A stretch of DNA of 64,000 bases from Paenibacillus sp. OV219 (GTDB lineage Bacteria; Bacillota; Bacilli; Paenibacillales; Paenibacillaceae), in NCBI RefSeq assembly GCF_900110075.1, contig NZ_FOCJ01000006.1, positions 248,001 to 312,000 of the forward strand, given 5' to 3'. Positions 1 to 8,686 of the stretch are shown here, in pieces (the first letter of the stretch is position 1; every line of letters starts with the position of its first letter). The notes under the pieces are model-generated. The model saw only the letters and a program-made list of their open reading frames with translations. It searched no databases and had not been told where the DNA came from. The position numbers and the translations under genes were made by a program.

Positions 1-2
1 CA

Positions 3-596
3 ATGCTGCGGACGGATCGAGAGCGGCGTTTAAACAAAGTTTCCGATGAGGTGGAGCAGTTCCTCGTTAGTAATACCCGGATGCATCTTGACGGCTTCGT
101 CACCTTCCGCTTGGCTCCGTATTGGCAGGAGCTCAAGGAAGTCGTCGCTTATGCCGTCGATGAGTATGTAATGGATAAGCAATATCAGGAGTTTATTTCG
201 CTGCTGAAATATTTTGTCCGGATGCAGGAAGTGAAGCTGCCGATCGTCCATGTGCTGCATAAGGGCGGCAGTGACTTTGTTCTTTATGATCACGAGTTCC
301 AGCTTCTCGATACCGTTCCGGCGGACCGAATCGTAGCGGAGATGCTTGAGTCCGAGATGAACATGGAAGATATGATCGTGAGCACGCTAATTACGGTGTC
401 ACCGCAGCAGATCGTGATTCACACTCGCCAGCCAGAGCTCCCGGTGATGCGCACGCTGGAGACGATATTTGAACATAGAGTGAGACTGTGCTGCACCTGC
501 GGACATTGCAACCTCTATTTTGACGAGCAAGGTCAACCTATTATCGGAATGCCTGAGAATGCCAAGGAGATACGCGTTCGGAATGTAATCCCGTGA
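3..596 (+). CDS. ytxC: YtxC-like sporulation protein, 5' end cut off by the window
   Basis: The visible 197 residues match the C-terminal part of the YtxC family of putative sporulation proteins, which are usually about 280 residues long. The open frame runs to the left edge, so the true start lies outside the window and the first ATG seen is internal. Near the C-terminus there is a cysteine cluster (CCTCGHC, around residue 162). The gene sits directly upstream of thrS, as ytxC does in Bacillus subtilis, which supports the call. The biochemical role of the family is unknown. Confidence 0.8.
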   Translation: MLRTDRERRLNKVSDEVEQFLVSNTRMHLDGFVTFRLAPYWQELKEVVAYAVDEYVMDKQYQEFISLLKYFVRMQEVKLPIVHVLHKGGSDFVLYDHEFQLLDTVPADRIVAEMLESEMNMEDMIVSTLITVSPQQIVIHTRQPELPVMRTLETIFEHRVRLCCTCGHCNLYFDEQGQPIIGMPENAKEIRVRNVIP

Positions 597-617
597 GTTA
601 GTAACACTTGACTGGGC

Positions 618-647
618 TTGACGAAGGCTTAAGCGACGCATTATAAT
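618..647 (+). promoter_or_regulatory. Sigma-A-type promoter of the thrS leader
   Basis: TTGACG (618-623) and TATAAT (642-647) are separated by 18 bp. The promoter lies just after ytxC and before the T-box leader, so transcription would begin near 654. A second TTGACT at 608 is too far from the -10 box. Confidence 0.7.
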
Positions 648-654
648 AATTCAC

Positions 655-950
655 ATGTAAAAGCATTGACAAAGACATGTATCGCTTGCCGGCTCGTCCC
701 AGAGAGAGGAAATATTGGCTGAAATTTCCTTATGATGCAGTAGCGATTTACCCCTTTGTAGCTGTGCTGTTGAACCCGCTCTCTTGTTACAAGGATGATC
801 GGTAGTAAGCTGCGCCGGGCTGTTCCCGTTACAGAACATCTACAAGGATCGGCGGCTTGAGGCAATAATTAAGCGCTGATTGAACTAGGGTGGAACCACG
901 GGTCTATGACAAGCACTCGTCCCTTCGCGGGATGTGTGCTTTTTTTATTG
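655..950 (+). promoter_or_regulatory. T-box riboswitch (threonyl-tRNA sensing) ahead of thrS
   Basis: The hallmark T-box sequence AGGGTGGAACCACG is at 887-900 and is followed directly by an intrinsic terminator (912-947). T-box leaders bind uncharged tRNA through a specifier codon and through pairing of the tRNA acceptor end with the T-box, which favours antitermination. A threonine codon ACC at 774-776, in the sequence TGAACCCGC on the 3' side of the presumed Stem I, is the likely specifier. I have not folded Stem I. The downstream gene is thrS, as expected. Confidence 0.9.
912..947 (+). terminator. T-box leader terminator
   Basis: AGCAC-TCGTCCC pairs with GGGATG-TGTGCT around a short TTCGC loop and is followed by seven T's. 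It is the off-state hairpin of the T-box. Confidence 0.85.
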
Positions 951-1028
951 GGCTGCAACCGCATTGATTGGTTTACGTGTAAGGACAACCATGCGGTTTA
1001 TAAGCATGCCGCGCAAAACAAGGAGGAC

Positions 1029-2975
1029 ATGAGTAAGATGGCCATTCAAGTTAAACTGCCAGACGGCGCAATTCGCGAGTACGAACAAGGCACTACAATT
1101 GAAGAGGTTGCAGGCTCGATCAGCACTGGACTTAGAAAGAATGCGATCGCAGGTAAAGTGGACGGTAAAGTTGTGGATATCTATTCGCAGCTTGAGAGCG
1201 ACGCTGCTCTCGAAATCGTTACACTCGATTCCGCTGACGGACTTGAGGTATACCGCCACAGTACAGCCCATTTGATGGCGCAAGCAATTAAACGCTTGTT
1301 TGGCGGAAACGACGTGAAGCTTGGTATCGGTCCGGTTATCGAAGACGGCTTCTACTACGATATCGATATGGAGCAATCGCTCACACCAGAAGATCTTGTG
1401 AAGATTGAGAAGGAAATGGAGCGTATTGTCCAAGCGGACTTGCCGATTCGCCGCCGTGTTGTCAGCCGTGAGGAAGCGATCGCAACTTTCACAGAGATCA
1501 ATGATCCACTCAAGCTGGAGCTCATCCGCGACCTGCCTGCAGAGGCGCAAATTACAATGTACGACCAAGGTGAGTTCTTCGACCTTTGCCGTGGACCGCA
1601 TTTGCCGTCGACTGGCCGTATCAAAGCGTTCAAGCTGCTGAGCGTAGCCGGCGCATACTGGAGAGGCGATTCCAAGAATAAAATGCTGCAGCGCATCTAC
1701 GGAACAGCGTTCCCGAAGAAAGCGCAGCTTGACGAGCATTTGCACTTCCTTGAGGAAGCGAAGAAGCGCGATCACCGTAAACTCGGCCGCGAGCTGAAGA
1801 TGTTTACGTTCTCCCGCGAAGTGGGTCAAGGCTTGCCGCTCTGGCTGCCGAACGGCGCGCGTCTGCGTAGAACGATGGAACGTTATATCGTAGACCTCGA
1901 GGAGCGTCTGGGCTACCAGCACGTGTATACGCCGGTTCTTGCGAACGTTGAGCTATACAAAACCAGCGGTCACTGGGAGCACTACAGCGAGGACATGTTC
2001 CCTAAGATGACGCTCGACAACGAGGAGCTCGTTCTTCGTCCAATGAACTGCCCTCACCATATGATGGTGTTCAAGAGCGATATGCGTTCTTACCGCGACC
2101 TGCCGGTTCGAGTAGCGGAGCTTGGCACGATGCACCGTTATGAAATGTCCGGCGCGCTCACTGGCTTGCACCGTGTGCGTGCGATGACGCTGAACGATGC
2201 GCATATTTTCTGCCGTCCGGATCAAATCAAGGATGAGTTCGCGCGCGTAGTCAACTTGATCCGTCAGGTGTACGATGATTTCGGCATCAAGGATTACCGT
2301 TTCCGCTTGTCGTACCGCGATCCGAAGGATACAGAGAAGTACTTCCAGAACGACGAGATGTGGGAAATGTCCCAGCGCATGCTGCGTGAAGTTGTTGAAG
2401 AGCTGGGCTTGCCATTCTTCGAAGCAGAAGGCGAAGCGGCGTTCTACGGACCGAAGCTCGACGTGCAGATCAAGACAGCGCTTGGCAAAGAAGAGACGCT
2501 CTCGACTGCACAGCTCGACTTCCTGCTTCCAGAGCGCTTCGAGCTTGAATACATCGGTGACGACGGCAAGAAGCACCGTCCTGTCGTTATCCACCGTGGC
2601 ATTATCTCCACAATGGAGCGTATGACTGCGTTCTTGCTCGAGAACTTCGCAGGCGCATTCCCGCTCTGGCTGTCGCCAGTGCAAGCGAAGATCATTCCAG
2701 TATCGACAGCGTACGAAGCTTATGCGCGTGAGCTGGAAGAGAAGCTGCAGCTTGCAGGCATTCGCGTGGAGACAGACCTTCGCAACGAGAAGCTCGGCTA
2801 CAAGATTCGTGAGGCTCAGCTTGAGAAGGCGCCTTACATGCTTGTTATCGGCGAGAACGAGATGCAGTCTGAATCCGTATCGGTTCGTAAGCGCGGCGAA
2901 GGCGACCTTGGCTCGAAGCCGGTTGCTGAGCTGATTGCGCTGCTGCAAGCTGAGATTGCCAACAAAACCATCTAA
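1029..2975 (+). CDS. thrS: Threonyl-tRNA synthetase
   Basis: Class II aminoacyl-tRNA synthetase that charges tRNA-Thr in the cytoplasm. The 648 residues show an N-terminal TGS domain (about 1-65), an editing domain with an HSTAH motif, a second domain with [11 protein letters not shown], the catalytic core with MNCPHH (339-344, including a zinc-ligand cysteine), and a C-terminal anticodon-binding domain. Length fits the family (B. subtilis 643). The start is uncertain: ATG 1029 gives MSKMAIQV, which lines up with the B. subtilis N-terminus MSDM, but the AGGAGG at 1021-1026 is only 2 nt away; ATG 1038 is 11 nt away. The frame stays open upstream into the T-box terminator, so starts before 1029 are not credible. 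Confidence 0.97.
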   Translation: MSKMAIQVKLPDGAIREYEQGTTIEEVAGSISTGLRKNAIAGKVDGKVVDIYSQLESDAALEIVTLDSADGLEVYRHSTAHLMAQAIKRLFGGNDVKLGIGPVIEDGFYYDIDMEQSLTPEDLVKIEKEMERIVQADLPIRRRVVSREEAIATFTEINDPLKLELIRDLPAEAQITMYDQGEFFDLCRGPHLPSTGRIKAFKLLSVAGAYWRGDSKNKMLQRIYGTAFPKKAQLDEHLHFLEEAKKRDHRKLGRELKMFTFSREVGQGLPLWLPNGARLRRTMERYIVDLEERLGYQHVYTPVLANVELYKTSGHWEHYSEDMFPKMTLDNEELVLRPMNCPHHMMVFKSDMRSYRDLPVRVAELGTMHRYEMSGALTGLHRVRAMTLNDAHIFCRPDQIKDEFARVVNLIRQVYDDFGIKDYRFRLSYRDPKDTEKYFQNDEMWEMSQRMLREVVEELGLPFFEAEGEAAFYGPKLDVQIKTALGKEETLSTAQLDFLLPERFELEYIGDDGKKHRPVVIHRGIISTMERMTAFLLENFAGAFPLWLSPVQAKIIPVSTAYEAYARELEEKLQLAGIRVETDLRNEKLGYKIREAQLEKAPYMLVIGENEMQSESVSVRKRGEGDLGSKPVAELIALLQAEIANKTI

Positions 2976-3068
2976 TACAGCTTTACGGACGGTCTGCTGA
3001 GCAGCTGTCAGCGCATAAAGCTTGTCTCGCTGGGGCATCCTTCGTGAATAAGGAGGATAACAAACCAG

Positions 3069-3617
3069 ATGATGACAAGCTTTTTGTCGTTTCAGCGCTT
3101 CGCTACAGCGGTGACGGCCATGATACTGATCATGACGCTGCTAATTGCAGAATGCACTGCAGCAGGCAGTCGCGGAGAAGCTCCCAAGCATAAATTAAAG
3201 CACAAGAATGAGCTTTCCGTACAAGTTGTAGCTACTGGCTATACAGCGGGTGTGGAATCCACGGGCAAGAAGCCGGGACATCCGCAATACGGCATTACGT
3301 ATTCAGGTGTGCGGGTGCGGAGGGCTTTTGTATCTACGATTGCAGCTGATCCGAAGGTGTTTCCGATTGGAACGGTGCTTTATATACCCGGTTACGGATA
3401 CGGCGTTGTAGCAGATACCGGTTCAGCGATTAAAGGAAAGAAGATCGATTTATATTTTGAAACGAGGAAGCAAGTATTCAAGCAATGGGGCAAGAAGAAG
3501 GTGACGGTACGCATCCTGAAGCGAGGAAACGGCAAGCTGACGACAGCTCGGCTGAACGCATTAAATCAGGCGGTTACGGTCGACAAAACGATCCCGCGAG
3601 AGTTGCTTGAATCGTAA
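3069..3617 (+). CDS. Secreted 3D-domain protein (YuiC/YocH-like wall lytic enzyme)
   Basis: 182 residues. The N-terminus is a signal peptide or membrane anchor (hydrophobic about 12-30). A lysine-rich stretch follows, then a 3D domain named for three conserved aspartates, seen here in [18 protein letters not shown] and KIDLYF. That domain is the catalytic core of MltA/YocH/YuiC-type transglycosylases that cut peptidoglycan. There is no LysM repeat, so it resembles YuiC or a minimal stationary-phase Sps-type enzyme. AGGAGG at 3051-3056 is 12 nt before ATG 3069; ATG 3072 is the alternative. The gene stands alone between thrS and a SASP gene. Confidence 0.8.
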   Translation: MMTSFLSFQRFATAVTAMILIMTLLIAECTAAGSRGEAPKHKLKHKNELSVQVVATGYTAGVESTGKKPGHPQYGITYSGVRVRRAFVSTIAADPKVFPIGTVLYIPGYGYGVVADTGSAIKGKKIDLYFETRKQVFKQWGKKKVTVRILKRGNGKLTTARLNALNQAVTVDKTIPRELLES

Positions 3618-3692
3618 TATTATTCGTAAACGACTAGCATAAACTCTTCTCTGCATTGCCATAATAAGTGATGTACCGGGAGGTGAGCTGCG

Positions 3693-3821
3693 ATGGCGAA
3701 AAATAAAAACAACAAAATGAATGCTGCCCAAACGAAATATAATGCTGAGTTTGCTTCTGAGAATGCTGCAGGTGCAACTAGCGTAACAACAAAAGGAGCT
3801 TCTCAGAAAGCGGAGAAATAG
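3693..3821 (+). CDS. Gamma-type small acid-soluble spore protein (short form)
   Basis: A 42-residue ORF starting MAKNKNNKMNA and containing TKYNAEFASE, close to the repeated FGTEFASE unit of gamma-type SASP (SspE family). These proteins are amino-acid stores degraded at germination. This copy has one repeat unit instead of the two or three of B. subtilis SspE. The ribosome site GGGAGGTGA (3679-3687 region) is well placed, and a terminator follows at 3862. I could not identify a clear sigma-G promoter. Lysine, asparagine and alanine dominate, and there is no cysteine or tryptophan, as usual for the family. Confidence 0.8.
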   Translation: MAKNKNNKMNAAQTKYNAEFASENAAGATSVTTKGASQKAEK

Positions 3822-3861
3822 GATATAAGCTATTCCTTAACTGAAGAAGCAGAAAAGAGAT

Positions 3862-3892
3862 AGAGGACCTGATAAGGGTCCTCTTTTCTTTT
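3862..3892 (+). terminator. Rho-independent terminator after the SASP gene
   Basis: AGAGGACC (3862-3869) pairs with GGTCCTCT (3877-3884) and is followed by TTTCTTTT. Confidence 0.85.
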
Positions 3893-3897
3893 GAGCG

Positions 3898-3926
3898 TTT
3901 ACACTTGGAAAGATGTGGACTATACT
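3898..3926 (+). promoter_or_regulatory. Promoter of the soluble chemoreceptor gene
   Basis: TTTACA (3898-3903), 17 bp, then TATACT (3921-3926), 45 bp upstream of the ATG at 3972. It resembles sigma-A rather than the sigma-D pattern common for chemotaxis genes. Confidence 0.6.
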
Positions 3927-3971
3927 ATGGTATAATTCCTGACATCATTCAGCAAAAAAGGTGGTTTTTCG

Positions 3972-5360
3972 ATGAAAGCACTGCAGCGTATTTGGTCCAG
4001 GGGGTCTAAACCTACCCAGACGAGCATTGATGAAGTGGGCGTATTGTCCCAGCTAATCAATGAATCGTTAGTTATTTCGGATCAGCTCACCGCCGCAGTG
4101 GAGGAAGTGAATCAGTCGATTAGCCAGCTTACAGACATCACAGATCAATCAGCAATTCGAGAAGGCGAGCTGCGTGGGTGCAGCGAGCGGGCCATGGAAC
4201 GAATCGGTGAAACTTTCTCTACACTGCAAGAGGTTGCCGCATCCGCTGAGCAAATTAGCGATACGGCGCAGCTTCTGGACACGGAGAGCAAGGAAACGAA
4301 GGAAGTTGTAGTAGAAGTATGCCGTTCGCTCATGAACACGGACAAAGTGATGAATGAGCTGCAGCGGCAAAATGGCGAGATGGATCTACATATTCACGCA
4401 CTCATTGAACAGACGTCACGCATTAATGAAATCAACAGCTTTATTCAAGAGATCGTCTCCCAAACCTCGTTGCTTGCTCTTAACGCTTCCATTGAAGCGG
4501 CTCATGCCGGCGAATACGGGCGTGGTTTCTCGGTCGTTGCGCAGCAGATCAAGAAGCTCGCGGAACAGAGCCATGAGGCGGTCAGACGGTCTAGCTCGCT
4601 AGTCGAGGAGATTGAGAATGGCGTGAAGCAGGTGGTATCTTCTGTATCGCTTGAGAAGTCCGCAGTTGAGGACGGCATCCAAGAGATGGCGCAGACGAAA
4701 GAGCGGATGGATGTGATCTTGGGTAGGATCCAAGAGGTTGACCGGCTTGTCAGCAAGAGTAGTTCGGCGAGCAAGCAGCAAACGGCGAGCATGACAGGTG
4801 CGACGGATATGCTGAAGGATGTTGTCGACGCGGTTTCGCAGACGCTTGTAAGCGTAGATGTAACTTTGGCGGACACACATAAGCAACGTAGGCAGATTAA
4901 GAAGCTGGACCGGATCAGCACGAATTTACATAAGTCATCGGATGAGCTGACCAAGGCGATTAACAAGGTTGGCGTCAAGAATGAAGTGAAGGACGCCAAC
5001 ATTAACGTTAGCGGCTCGATGCAGCAGCTGACGAGGCTGGCAACAGAAACAGCGATCAGTTCGCTGGACGATGTGGTGCATCAAGCGCTGCTAGGTCAGC
5101 TGCTCAGCCAATTGCCGGAGATCGAAGCCATCTGGTCCAACAGAGATGACGGCTCGTTTATCTACTCGCAACCGGAAGCGGGCTTGCTGAATGCGAAGGG
5201 GCGTCAGTGGTGGAGACAAGCGATGGAGGGCAAGTCCTTTACATCGGAAGTATACATCTCCGCGATTACGAAGAAGCCATGCTTAACGATCTCGGTACCG
5301 ATTCGTGGTGCGAGCGGTCAGCTAATTGGTGTGCTCGGAGCGGACATTCGGGTCAAATAA
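3972..5360 (+). CDS. Soluble methyl-accepting chemotaxis protein with a C-terminal Cache/PDC-like sensor
   Basis: 462 residues with no membrane segment. Residues of about 40-330 form the long coiled coil of an MCP signalling domain; the conserved CheA/CheW-contact tip is visible at about 155-200 ([36 protein letters not shown]). The last 100 residues (about 365-462) look like half of a Cache/PDC ligand-binding module: [27 protein letters not shown] and LIGVLGADI. Classical receptors place this module outside the cell at the N-terminus; here it is cytoplasmic and C-terminal. It is a single-gene unit with its own promoter. The ligand is unknown. No che genes are nearby. Confidence 0.85.
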   Translation: MKALQRIWSRGSKPTQTSIDEVGVLSQLINESLVISDQLTAAVEEVNQSISQLTDITDQSAIREGELRGCSERAMERIGETFSTLQEVAASAEQISDTAQLLDTESKETKEVVVEVCRSLMNTDKVMNELQRQNGEMDLHIHALIEQTSRINEINSFIQEIVSQTSLLALNASIEAAHAGEYGRGFSVVAQQIKKLAEQSHEAVRRSSSLVEEIENGVKQVVSSVSLEKSAVEDGIQEMAQTKERMDVILGRIQEVDRLVSKSSSASKQQTASMTGATDMLKDVVDAVSQTLVSVDVTLADTHKQRRQIKKLDRISTNLHKSSDELTKAINKVGVKNEVKDANINVSGSMQQLTRLATETAISSLDDVVHQALLGQLLSQLPEIEAIWSNRDDGSFIYSQPEAGLLNAKGRQWWRQAMEGKSFTSEVYISAITKKPCLTISVPIRGASGQLIGVLGADIRVK

Positions 5361-5461
5361 TGGTCACATTTTCACGCAAAAAAGATGTTTTCAAACGGGA
5401 ACTGATCGTGTAAAATAAGTTATGTAACAATTTATAACACGGTGAAGGTAGGGGAACTAAC

Positions 5462-5839
5462 ATGACTGATCCGATTGCAAACATACCGACTTCACGTTTG
5501 AGACATCGTAAAGCAGCTGAAGTGATCCCGTTCCTGAACAGCTACATTGCTAAGCGTGAGCAGGAGATTACTGAGATCGAACAAATGGTGGAGCGCTATG
5601 AGAAGCGCCGCCTGCAAGAAGAGCGCGCTTATCTGTCTATGTCCACACTGCGCCGTATGCTCTCTGGGAAGAAGCCAGATCACCACTTGGCTGTTGAATA
5701 CATCCACTATGTTAAACGTCCGATGGAGAAGGTTCGCGCACTTAGGGCTGAAGTCGAACAAGCGCGTGCCATCCTGGTTACAAATAACGATTCTGACATT
5801 ATCGCAGTAACTAGCGAAATGGATGATGAATTGCAATAA
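5462..5839 (+). CDS. Conserved hypothetical protein, coiled-coil rich
   Basis: 125 residues, not assigned to any family I know. It is hydrophilic. Residues of about 25-55 are a predicted coiled coil rich in Glu, Gln and Arg (KREQEITEIEQMVERYEKRR), and a second helix runs from about 85 to 110. There is no signal peptide, cysteine or membrane segment. It has a good ribosome site (GGTAGGGG) and its own terminator, so it is a genuine single-gene unit. Confidence 0.6.
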   Translation: MTDPIANIPTSRLRHRKAAEVIPFLNSYIAKREQEITEIEQMVERYEKRRLQEERAYLSMSTLRRMLSGKKPDHHLAVEYIHYVKRPMEKVRALRAEVEQARAILVTNNDSDIIAVTSEMDDELQ

Positions 5840-5844
5840 TACTT

Positions 5845-5872
5845 AACCGTCCGAATGGGGGCGGTTTTTTTG
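5845..5872 (+). terminator. Rho-independent terminator
   Basis: AACCGTCC (5845-5852) pairs with GGGCGGTT (5859-5866), with one G-T pair, followed by a T tract. Confidence 0.85.
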
Positions 5873-5883
5873 TTTTTTGGCTG

Positions 5884-5940
5884 AAAAAAACGTCCTCTCT
5901 TATATGCGGGGCACAATCTGCTTCCACACAAGAGAGGACG
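5884..5940 (-). terminator. Terminator of the ammonium transporter gene
   Basis: On the reverse strand CGTCCTCTCTT (5930-5940) pairs with AAGAGAGGACG (5891-5901) and is followed by seven T's (complement of 5884-5890). Confidence 0.85.
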
Positions 5941-5961
5941 GAGCCTCTATTTATATAATGA

Positions 5962-7257
5962 TTATCTGCCAGTCTTCAGCTGCTCCAAATCAAGGAAGTC
6001 ATGATCCTGATTGTAGGCTGGAACGCCATGAATACCGACATCAAGTCCAACGAGCTCCTCATCCTTGGATACGCGAACTGGCATGATACGCTTGATTAAT
6101 AAGAGTGCTCCCCACGTGAGCGTGAAGCCCCATACGCTGACGACAACAAGTCCAAGTGCTTGAATGCCGAGCAAATGCAGGCCGCCACCGTAGAACAAGC
6201 CGTAGTGGTCTTTGCCGGCGCCCTTAGTCAGCTCTGGCATTGCGAACAGGCCGACAGCGAGTGTGCCGAGGCTGCCACTTACGCCGTGTACCGCGAATGC
6301 GCCGACGGGATCGTCAATCCCTTTGCTCTCCATAAACTCAGTGGCGAGAACCATCGCGATGCCGCACACGATGCCGATTGTAATAGCTGCCGCGTCGGAG
6401 ACGAATGCGCAGCCGGCTGTAATGCCGACGAGTCCAGCGAGCGAGCCGTTGATGACCATCGGCGGATCTGCTTTCTTATAGCGGAACATCGTGAACAGGA
6501 TACACGTTGCGCCGCCTGCAGCCGCAGAGAGCATGGTCGTTACCGCGATATGGCCGATGGAGCCGTTCGTTGCGCTAAGCGTGCTGCCGGAGTTGAAGCC
6601 GAACCAGCCGAACCAGAGGATGAACGCGCCAACAGATGCAAGTGGTAGGTTGGATGGCGGTACGATATTGCTTTTTCCTTCTGGTGTGAATTTGCCAATA
6701 CGCGGGCCGATGAAGATTGCTGCTGCTAATGCAGCAAAGCCGCCGAGTGCGTGTATGACTGCGGAGCCGGCGAAGTCGATCATGCCGAGCTTACCAATCC
6801 AGCCTCCGACGCCCCAAACCCAGTGACCGGCAATCGGATAGATAAGACCAGTCATTGCAATCGCGTATAAGATGTATGCTCTGAAATGGATTCGTTCTGC
6901 GACCGCGCCAGACACGATCGAGATGACCGCGATAACGAAGGCACATTGGAAGAGCCAATAGGTTTCATGGGAGATATTGACGACGATGTGGGAGAGATCT
7001 CCATTTAATAGGAAACCGGATGTGCCGATAAGCCCGCCGGCATCTTTGCCGTACATAAGGCCAAAGCCGATGAAATAGAAGATTAATGCGCCGAAAGCGA
7101 TATCAACAAACACTTTCATAATTATGCTCACTGCGTTCTTCTGTCTGACGAAGCCTGCCTCTAGCAGAGCAAAGCCGCCTTCCATGAGCAGAATCATCGC
7201 GGCCGTCAAGACGACCCAGATTGTATCTAGCCCTTGGGACAGTGTGTTTACATCCAT
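5962..7257 (-). CDS. amtB: Ammonium transporter (Amt/NrgA family)
   Basis: 431 residues with eleven predicted membrane helices. Family signatures are visible: the twin histidines of the pore (SAVIHALGGF and FAVHGVSGSLG), DFAGSAVIH, and the C-terminal tail EELVGLDVGIHGVPAY that contacts GlnK-type PII proteins in this family. It moves ammonium into the cell and is typically made under nitrogen limitation. No glnK/nrgB gene follows, unlike the B. subtilis nrgAB operon. Upstream is a strong promoter with a GlnR/TnrA-type box. Length is normal. Confidence 0.95.
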   Translation of the reverse strand: MDVNTLSQGLDTIWVVLTAAMILLMEGGFALLEAGFVRQKNAVSIIMKVFVDIAFGALIFYFIGFGLMYGKDAGGLIGTSGFLLNGDLSHIVVNISHETYWLFQCAFVIAVISIVSGAVAERIHFRAYILYAIAMTGLIYPIAGHWVWGVGGWIGKLGMIDFAGSAVIHALGGFAALAAAIFIGPRIGKFTPEGKSNIVPPSNLPLASVGAFILWFGWFGFNSGSTLSATNGSIGHIAVTTMLSAAAGGATCILFTMFRYKKADPPMVINGSLAGLVGITAGCAFVSDAAAITIGIVCGIAMVLATEFMESKGIDDPVGAFAVHGVSGSLGTLAVGLFAMPELTKGAGKDHYGLFYGGGLHLLGIQALGLVVVSVWGFTLTWGALLLIKRIMPVRVSKDEELVGLDVGIHGVPAYNQDHDFLDLEQLKTGR

Positions 7258-7320
7258 ACTTCCTCATCTCCTGTTAAGATCGTCATGTTAGGTTTTGTCT
7301 CTTCATCCAATCCGAAACCC

Positions 7321-7374
7321 ATTATATAAGGCTCGCGTCAGTGATGTCAACGAAGAGAGTTATAAGACCTAACA
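7321..7374 (-). promoter_or_regulatory. amtB promoter with GlnR/TnrA-type box
   Basis: Reverse strand: TTGACA (complement of 7345-7350), 18 bp, TATAAT (complement of 7321-7326). Immediately upstream, 7358-7374 reads AGTTATAAGACCTAACA, which fits the TnrA/GlnR consensus TGTNA-N7-TNACA at 9 of 10 positions. The box centre lies about 52 bp before the expected transcription start, the position used for TnrA activation of nrgAB in B. subtilis. Which regulator acts here is inference. Confidence 0.75.
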
Positions 7375-7545
7375 TGAGATAGAATAGATTTCCAGATTTA
7401 TCGCAGCGAGCTATGTAAGCGCATTATCGCGCTCAGTCTGCAGACGTAGTCTCGTTCAATCGACAGACCCTTTTATGTCCATATCTCCTTCGGGTATACT
7501 TGGAGTACAAACCTTGCAAAAGCGATTGGGAGCTGGTGTTCGAGC

Positions 7546-8679
7546 ATGCATAACTTTATTACACGATTATTTTGGGGCCTCTTTATAATAGTAGTAGGCG
7601 TAGGGCTCATGCTAAGACAGGCCGGCGTCATTGACTTCGACATTGGTATGGTCGCAGCGACGTATTGGCCAGCTCTACTGCTTGTACTTGGTGTGCTTAA
7701 CGTGCTCAGTAAGTCATCGTTCTTCGGCTCAGCGGTGCTGATCATTGTCGGCGTCTTGTTTCTTGGTCGTAATTTAGATTGGTTCGCTTGGTCCGTTCAT
7801 GACCTATTGCAGTTCGGCGGGCCGCTTATCCTTATCCTTATCGGCTTGCGTGTGATTTTTAAACCTAAGAAGAAGCTCGTGGCTGATCAAGCTGCTCCTG
7901 AAGAGGATTGGAAGGCTTACAATTACAGCCAGCCCGAAGTATCGATCCCACCTGCTCCGCCGCTTCATCCGGATCCGACAAAGCAGATGAATCCAGATGA
8001 AATGAATGTCATTCCGCCAGTGCCACCTGCACCATCAATTCCGTTTGGCCCGAGCGAGCCGCCTTCGGATCATACGGGAGATGAAGCTGTGCAGCCTCCT
8101 GCAGAGCCTGCTTATGGCTATGGGCCCGTCTTCGAGAAGATGGATAAGCATCAGCGGAAGATGCTGAAGCATCAATATCAAGTAGAACGTTGGAACGAAC
8201 GCGCGAACCGAATGAGGGCGCGCATGGAGCAGAATGCGCATCACCGAATGAAGCATCACCACCGCAATGAACGCGTAGAATGGTGGAATCACGATCCAGG
8301 CGTGCAGACGCGCTCGGGCTTTATCGGAGATATCTATCTTGGCCAGGATTATTGGGAGCTGAAGCCGATGAACATTTCGCATTTTATCGGCGACACGGTG
8401 CTTGATTTGACGAAGGCACAGATTCCGCCTGGCGAGACGATCGTTAATATCTCTTCCTTTATAGGCGATGTGAAAGTGTACTTGCCGAATGACTACGAGA
8501 TTGGCGTACATGTCGTATCTAGTGCATTCGTCGGCGATGTTGCCGTGCTGGAGCATCGGGAGGGCGGCATCTTCAAGAACATGGACATTCAAACGCCTTA
8601 TTTCCCGGATACGGACAAAAAAATAAAGCTGCACGTCAGCACCTTTATCGGCGATGTGCGTGTCACGAAAGTAGGTTGA
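7546..8679 (+). CDS. liaF: LiaF-like envelope-stress regulatory membrane protein
   Basis: 377 residues. Four hydrophobic segments in the first 110 residues are followed by a Pro-rich linker (about 130-190), a His/Arg/Met-rich basic stretch (about 195-255), and a C-terminal beta-rich domain with four repeats of (S/H)xFIGD or AFVGD, the mark of the LiaF C-terminal family. LiaF inhibits the LiaS kinase in Bacillus, and the three genes are in the usual F-S-R order. The linker is much longer than in B. subtilis LiaF (about 240 residues in total there). No liaI or liaH genes lie upstream. Confidence 0.85.
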   Translation: MHNFITRLFWGLFIIVVGVGLMLRQAGVIDFDIGMVAATYWPALLLVLGVLNVLSKSSFFGSAVLIIVGVLFLGRNLDWFAWSVHDLLQFGGPLILILIGLRVIFKPKKKLVADQAAPEEDWKAYNYSQPEVSIPPAPPLHPDPTKQMNPDEMNVIPPVPPAPSIPFGPSEPPSDHTGDEAVQPPAEPAYGYGPVFEKMDKHQRKMLKHQYQVERWNERANRMRARMEQNAHHRMKHHHRNERVEWWNHDPGVQTRSGFIGDIYLGQDYWELKPMNISHFIGDTVLDLTKAQIPPGETIVNISSFIGDVKVYLPNDYEIGVHVVSSAFVGDVAVLEHREGGIFKNMDIQTPYFPDTDKKIKLHVSTFIGDVRVTKVG

Positions 8680-8686
8680 TGCGCGC

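Noticed and set aside
906-1028. Upstream extension of thrS to an ATG at 906
   Set aside because: This stretch is the T-box sequence and its terminator; the AGGAGG at 1021 and family N-termini support a start at 1029 or 1038.
945-1922. Long reverse-strand ORF inside thrS
   Set aside because: It is a shadow of a codon-biased gene, with no ribosome site or family match.
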